Source of the DNA: Luteibacter jiangsuensis
GTDB taxonomy: Bacteria; Pseudomonadota; Gammaproteobacteria; Xanthomonadales; Rhodanobacteraceae
NCBI RefSeq assembly: GCF_030812295.1
Contig: NZ_JAUSSK010000001.1
Location: 186,001 to 250,000 of the forward strand
DNA length: 64,000 nucleotides
Direction of reading: 5' to 3'
Positions 62,793 through 64,000 of the stretch are shown one piece after another. The translations under genes were made by a program, and so were the position numbers. A model generated the notes under the pieces. It saw only the letters and a program-made list of their open reading frames with translations, made no database searches and was not told the DNA's origin. Each line of letters opens with the position of its first letter. Positions within the stretch are counted from its first letter, which is position 1.

Positions 62793-63128
62793 ATGAAACA
62801 CGTTCTTGCGATCGCCGCCTGCACCGTCCTCGCCGGCTGCGCCACCAGTGGCATGACCGATACCCTGCCCAAACTCAGCAGCAAGACGGGCAAGAGCGTT
62901 ACGGCCTATGTGCAGTGCGTGGAGCCGAAGTGGCAGGCCCTTTCCAAGGGTGCCAAGGGCGACGCGAAGGAAGACAAGGGCCGCGTGACCGCCAATGACG
63001 ACGGTAAGCACGAGCGCCTCGACGTCACCGCCAGCGGCGCCGGCGCCCAGGTCGTGATGTACGAAATCCAGAAGGGCAAGGGCGACTACGACAGCCGCTT
63101 CCGCGACGAAGCCATTTCCTGCCTCTGA
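62793..63128 (+). CDS. Small lipoprotein of unknown function
   Basis: 111 residues from ATG at 62793. Lipobox VLAGC at 13-17 after MKHVLAIAACT gives an acylated N-terminal cysteine. The mature part is highly charged (GAKGDAKEDKGRV, DDGKHERLDV), with two further cysteines (YVQCVEP and the terminal ISCL) that may pair. No family recognised. A -10-like TAGAAT lies about 30 bp upstream. Five bases separate it from the convergent receiver gene. Confidence 0.75.
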   Translation: MKHVLAIAACTVLAGCATSGMTDTLPKLSSKTGKSVTAYVQCVEPKWQALSKGAKGDAKEDKGRVTANDDGKHERLDVTASGAGAQVVMYEIQKGKGDYDSRFRDEAISCL

Positions 63129-63133
63129 TGGGC

Positions 63134-63523
63134 TCAGGCGCGGGGGCGGGATTTCCTCGCGCGTTCCACGGCGTCGAGCAGCTGCGCGCGGTCGAAGGGC
63201 TTCTCGAGGAATACCGCGGATAGCGGGAATGGTCCGAGATCCTGGGGCAGCCGGCTGGATACGACCACGATCGCCGTATTCGGACGTTCGCGGATGAGCG
63301 CCTGCAGCAGGCCGGCGCCCCTGCGCTCCCCGGGAGTGTCGGCATGGATCACCATGAGGGCCAGTTCCGGCAATTCGTGAAAGGCGCGCTTGGCGTCTCG
63401 GTACGTCACGGTGGCGCGCGCCGCGTAGCCCGCGTCGGCAAGGACGAGGGCCACGGTCTCCGCCACCATGTGAGCCCGGTCGAAAACGAGGGCGGTGGGC
63501 GTGCTGGCGGGCTTGACGGTCAT
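63134..63523 (-). CDS. Orphan receiver-domain protein lacking the phospho-acceptor Asp
   Basis: 129 residues, a single receiver domain. Strand 1 ends VFDRAH, with one acidic residue where two are usual. The strand-3 position that normally holds the phosphorylated aspartate is H60 (LMVIHADTPG). The Ser after strand 4 (VVVSS) and the lysine in FLEKPF (K108) are kept. Such degenerate receivers bind partners without phosphorylation. No kinase or output domain is adjacent, so the partner is unknown. Confidence 0.8.
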   Translation of the reverse strand: MTVKPASTPTALVFDRAHMVAETVALVLADAGYAARATVTYRDAKRAFHELPELALMVIHADTPGERRGAGLLQALIRERPNTAIVVVSSRLPQDLGPFPLSAVFLEKPFDRAQLLDAVERARKSRPRA

Positions 63524-63642
63524 CGCGAGAGTCTAGCGCCGAACCTGACGTCTTGGCAGACGGTGCACGACAGGAGAGGAGTTCACGTAACCTCGACATT
63601 GTGGAACGAATGCTGCCCTCATCCTTCATGGAGTGTTCCCCG

Positions 63643-64000
63643 ATGCGCTACATCGCTCTTTCCGCCCTGGTCCTGCTTGCCGGCTGCGCCACGCAGAACG
63701 AACGCCACGTCGGCATCCACGACGTTCCGTCCAGTACGGTCTTCGGCTACCAGGACCCCAGCGGCGGCGACGCCACCCTGAACATCGTCCGCGAGCAGGG
63801 CCTGTGGGGTGCCGGTTGCTCCACGGCCATCTACGTGGACGACAAAGTGGTGGCCGACATGGAAATCGGCGAGCAGCTCGTCCTCCACGTTCCCTCGGGC
63901 ACGCGCAAGCTCAGCATGCTCCCGCATGGCGCCTGTGCGGCGGAGCGGGTCGAAGCCGATGCCAGCGTGGGGCAGGGCGAAACGAAAACCTTCACCATTC
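63643..64000 (+). CDS. Lipoprotein, 3' end beyond the window
   Basis: At least 119 residues from ATG at 63643 (GGAG ten bases upstream; ATG at 63628 is an alternative). Lipobox VLLAGC at 11-16 after MRYIALSAL. The mature part is beta-rich (TLNIVREQGLWGAG, TAIYVDDKVVADMEIGE, LVLHVPSGTRKLSM) with cysteines at CSTAIYV and GACAAE. It resembles the short outer-membrane-associated lipoproteins with a PEGA-like fold (dressed up as YVDDKVV...GTRKL). Open to the window edge. Confidence 0.7.
   Translation, partial: MRYIALSALVLLAGCATQNERHVGIHDVPSSTVFGYQDPSGGDATLNIVREQGLWGAGCSTAIYVDDKVVADMEIGEQLVLHVPSGTRKLSMLPHGACAAERVEADASVGQGETKTFTI

Noticed and set aside
1-64000. CRISPR arrays, insertion sequences, prophage genes, rRNA and tRNA genes
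   Set aside because: No regularly spaced repeats, transposase or phage proteins, and no cloverleaf-like or rRNA-like sequence were seen in the intergenic regions.

Overview
The window is uniformly GC-rich, gene-dense bacterial chromosome. The gene types (TonB-dependent receptors of the Xanthomonas/Caulobacter style, a FecI/FecR/receptor set, a CioAB-type oxidase, an XrtA-style polyprenyl glycosylphosphotransferase, YcbB-like L,D-transpeptidase) suggest a gammaproteobacterium of the order Xanthomonadales. A Rhodanobacteraceae member such as Luteibacter or Dyella is my best guess; this is inference from gene content, not a database result. I see no rRNA, tRNA, CRISPR array, insertion sequence or prophage.

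Layout, left to right. 1-2 kb: the end of a beta-barrel autotransporter, a secreted protein, a J-domain membrane protein, and a striking cluster of three GTCCG-N4-CGGAC elements. 2-7.6 kb: a leftward four-gene surface-polysaccharide operon (nucleotide-sugar dehydrogenase, uronate epimerase, GMC oxidoreductase, glycosylphosphotransferase). 7.9-10.8 kb: a translationally coupled EvgA/EvgS-like two-component system. 10.9-19.1 kb: aldo/keto reductase, diguanylate cyclase with an eroded N-terminus, type II NADH dehydrogenase, ArgS, AhpD-like protein, OmpW, AraC regulator and small proteins.

19-31 kb is a carbohydrate-uptake locus: two divergent TonB-dependent receptors. The rightward one heads a tightly overlapping operon with a Tat-exported GH35 beta-galactosidase, an APC-type permease, a PfkB kinase and an NAD-dependent GH4 glycosidase. 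31-37 kb: an ABC ATPase / FtsX permease / AttH lipocalin operon and a secreted HExxH peptidase. 37-42 kb: an RMD1-like protein, then LysR/quinone-reductase and AraC/MFS divergent pairs. 42-48 kb: a beta-barrel protein with a structured leader, a YkgJ protein, cydA-cydB plus an unlisted 37-residue DUF2474 subunit, a ChaA-type antiporter and an unlisted 55-residue membrane protein.

48-53.5 kb is a leftward FecI-FecR-TonB receptor-histidine acid phosphatase operon, a plausible organophosphate (phytate-like) scavenging unit. 53.6-64 kb: a ComJ-like protein, a DUF1275 membrane protein, a secreted GH18 chitinase with a NagR-like operator, DUF1080, CHAD and AT-hook proteins, a DnaA-box cluster, a 2OG-Fe dioxygenase, two divergent L,D-transpeptidases, lipoproteins and an orphan receiver domain whose phospho-acceptor aspartate is missing.

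The most interesting signals are the phased GTCCG-N4-CGGAC array, the non-PTS GH35/APC/PfkB/GH4 operon, the receptor-phosphatase operon with its own ECF sigma system, and the chitinase operator.
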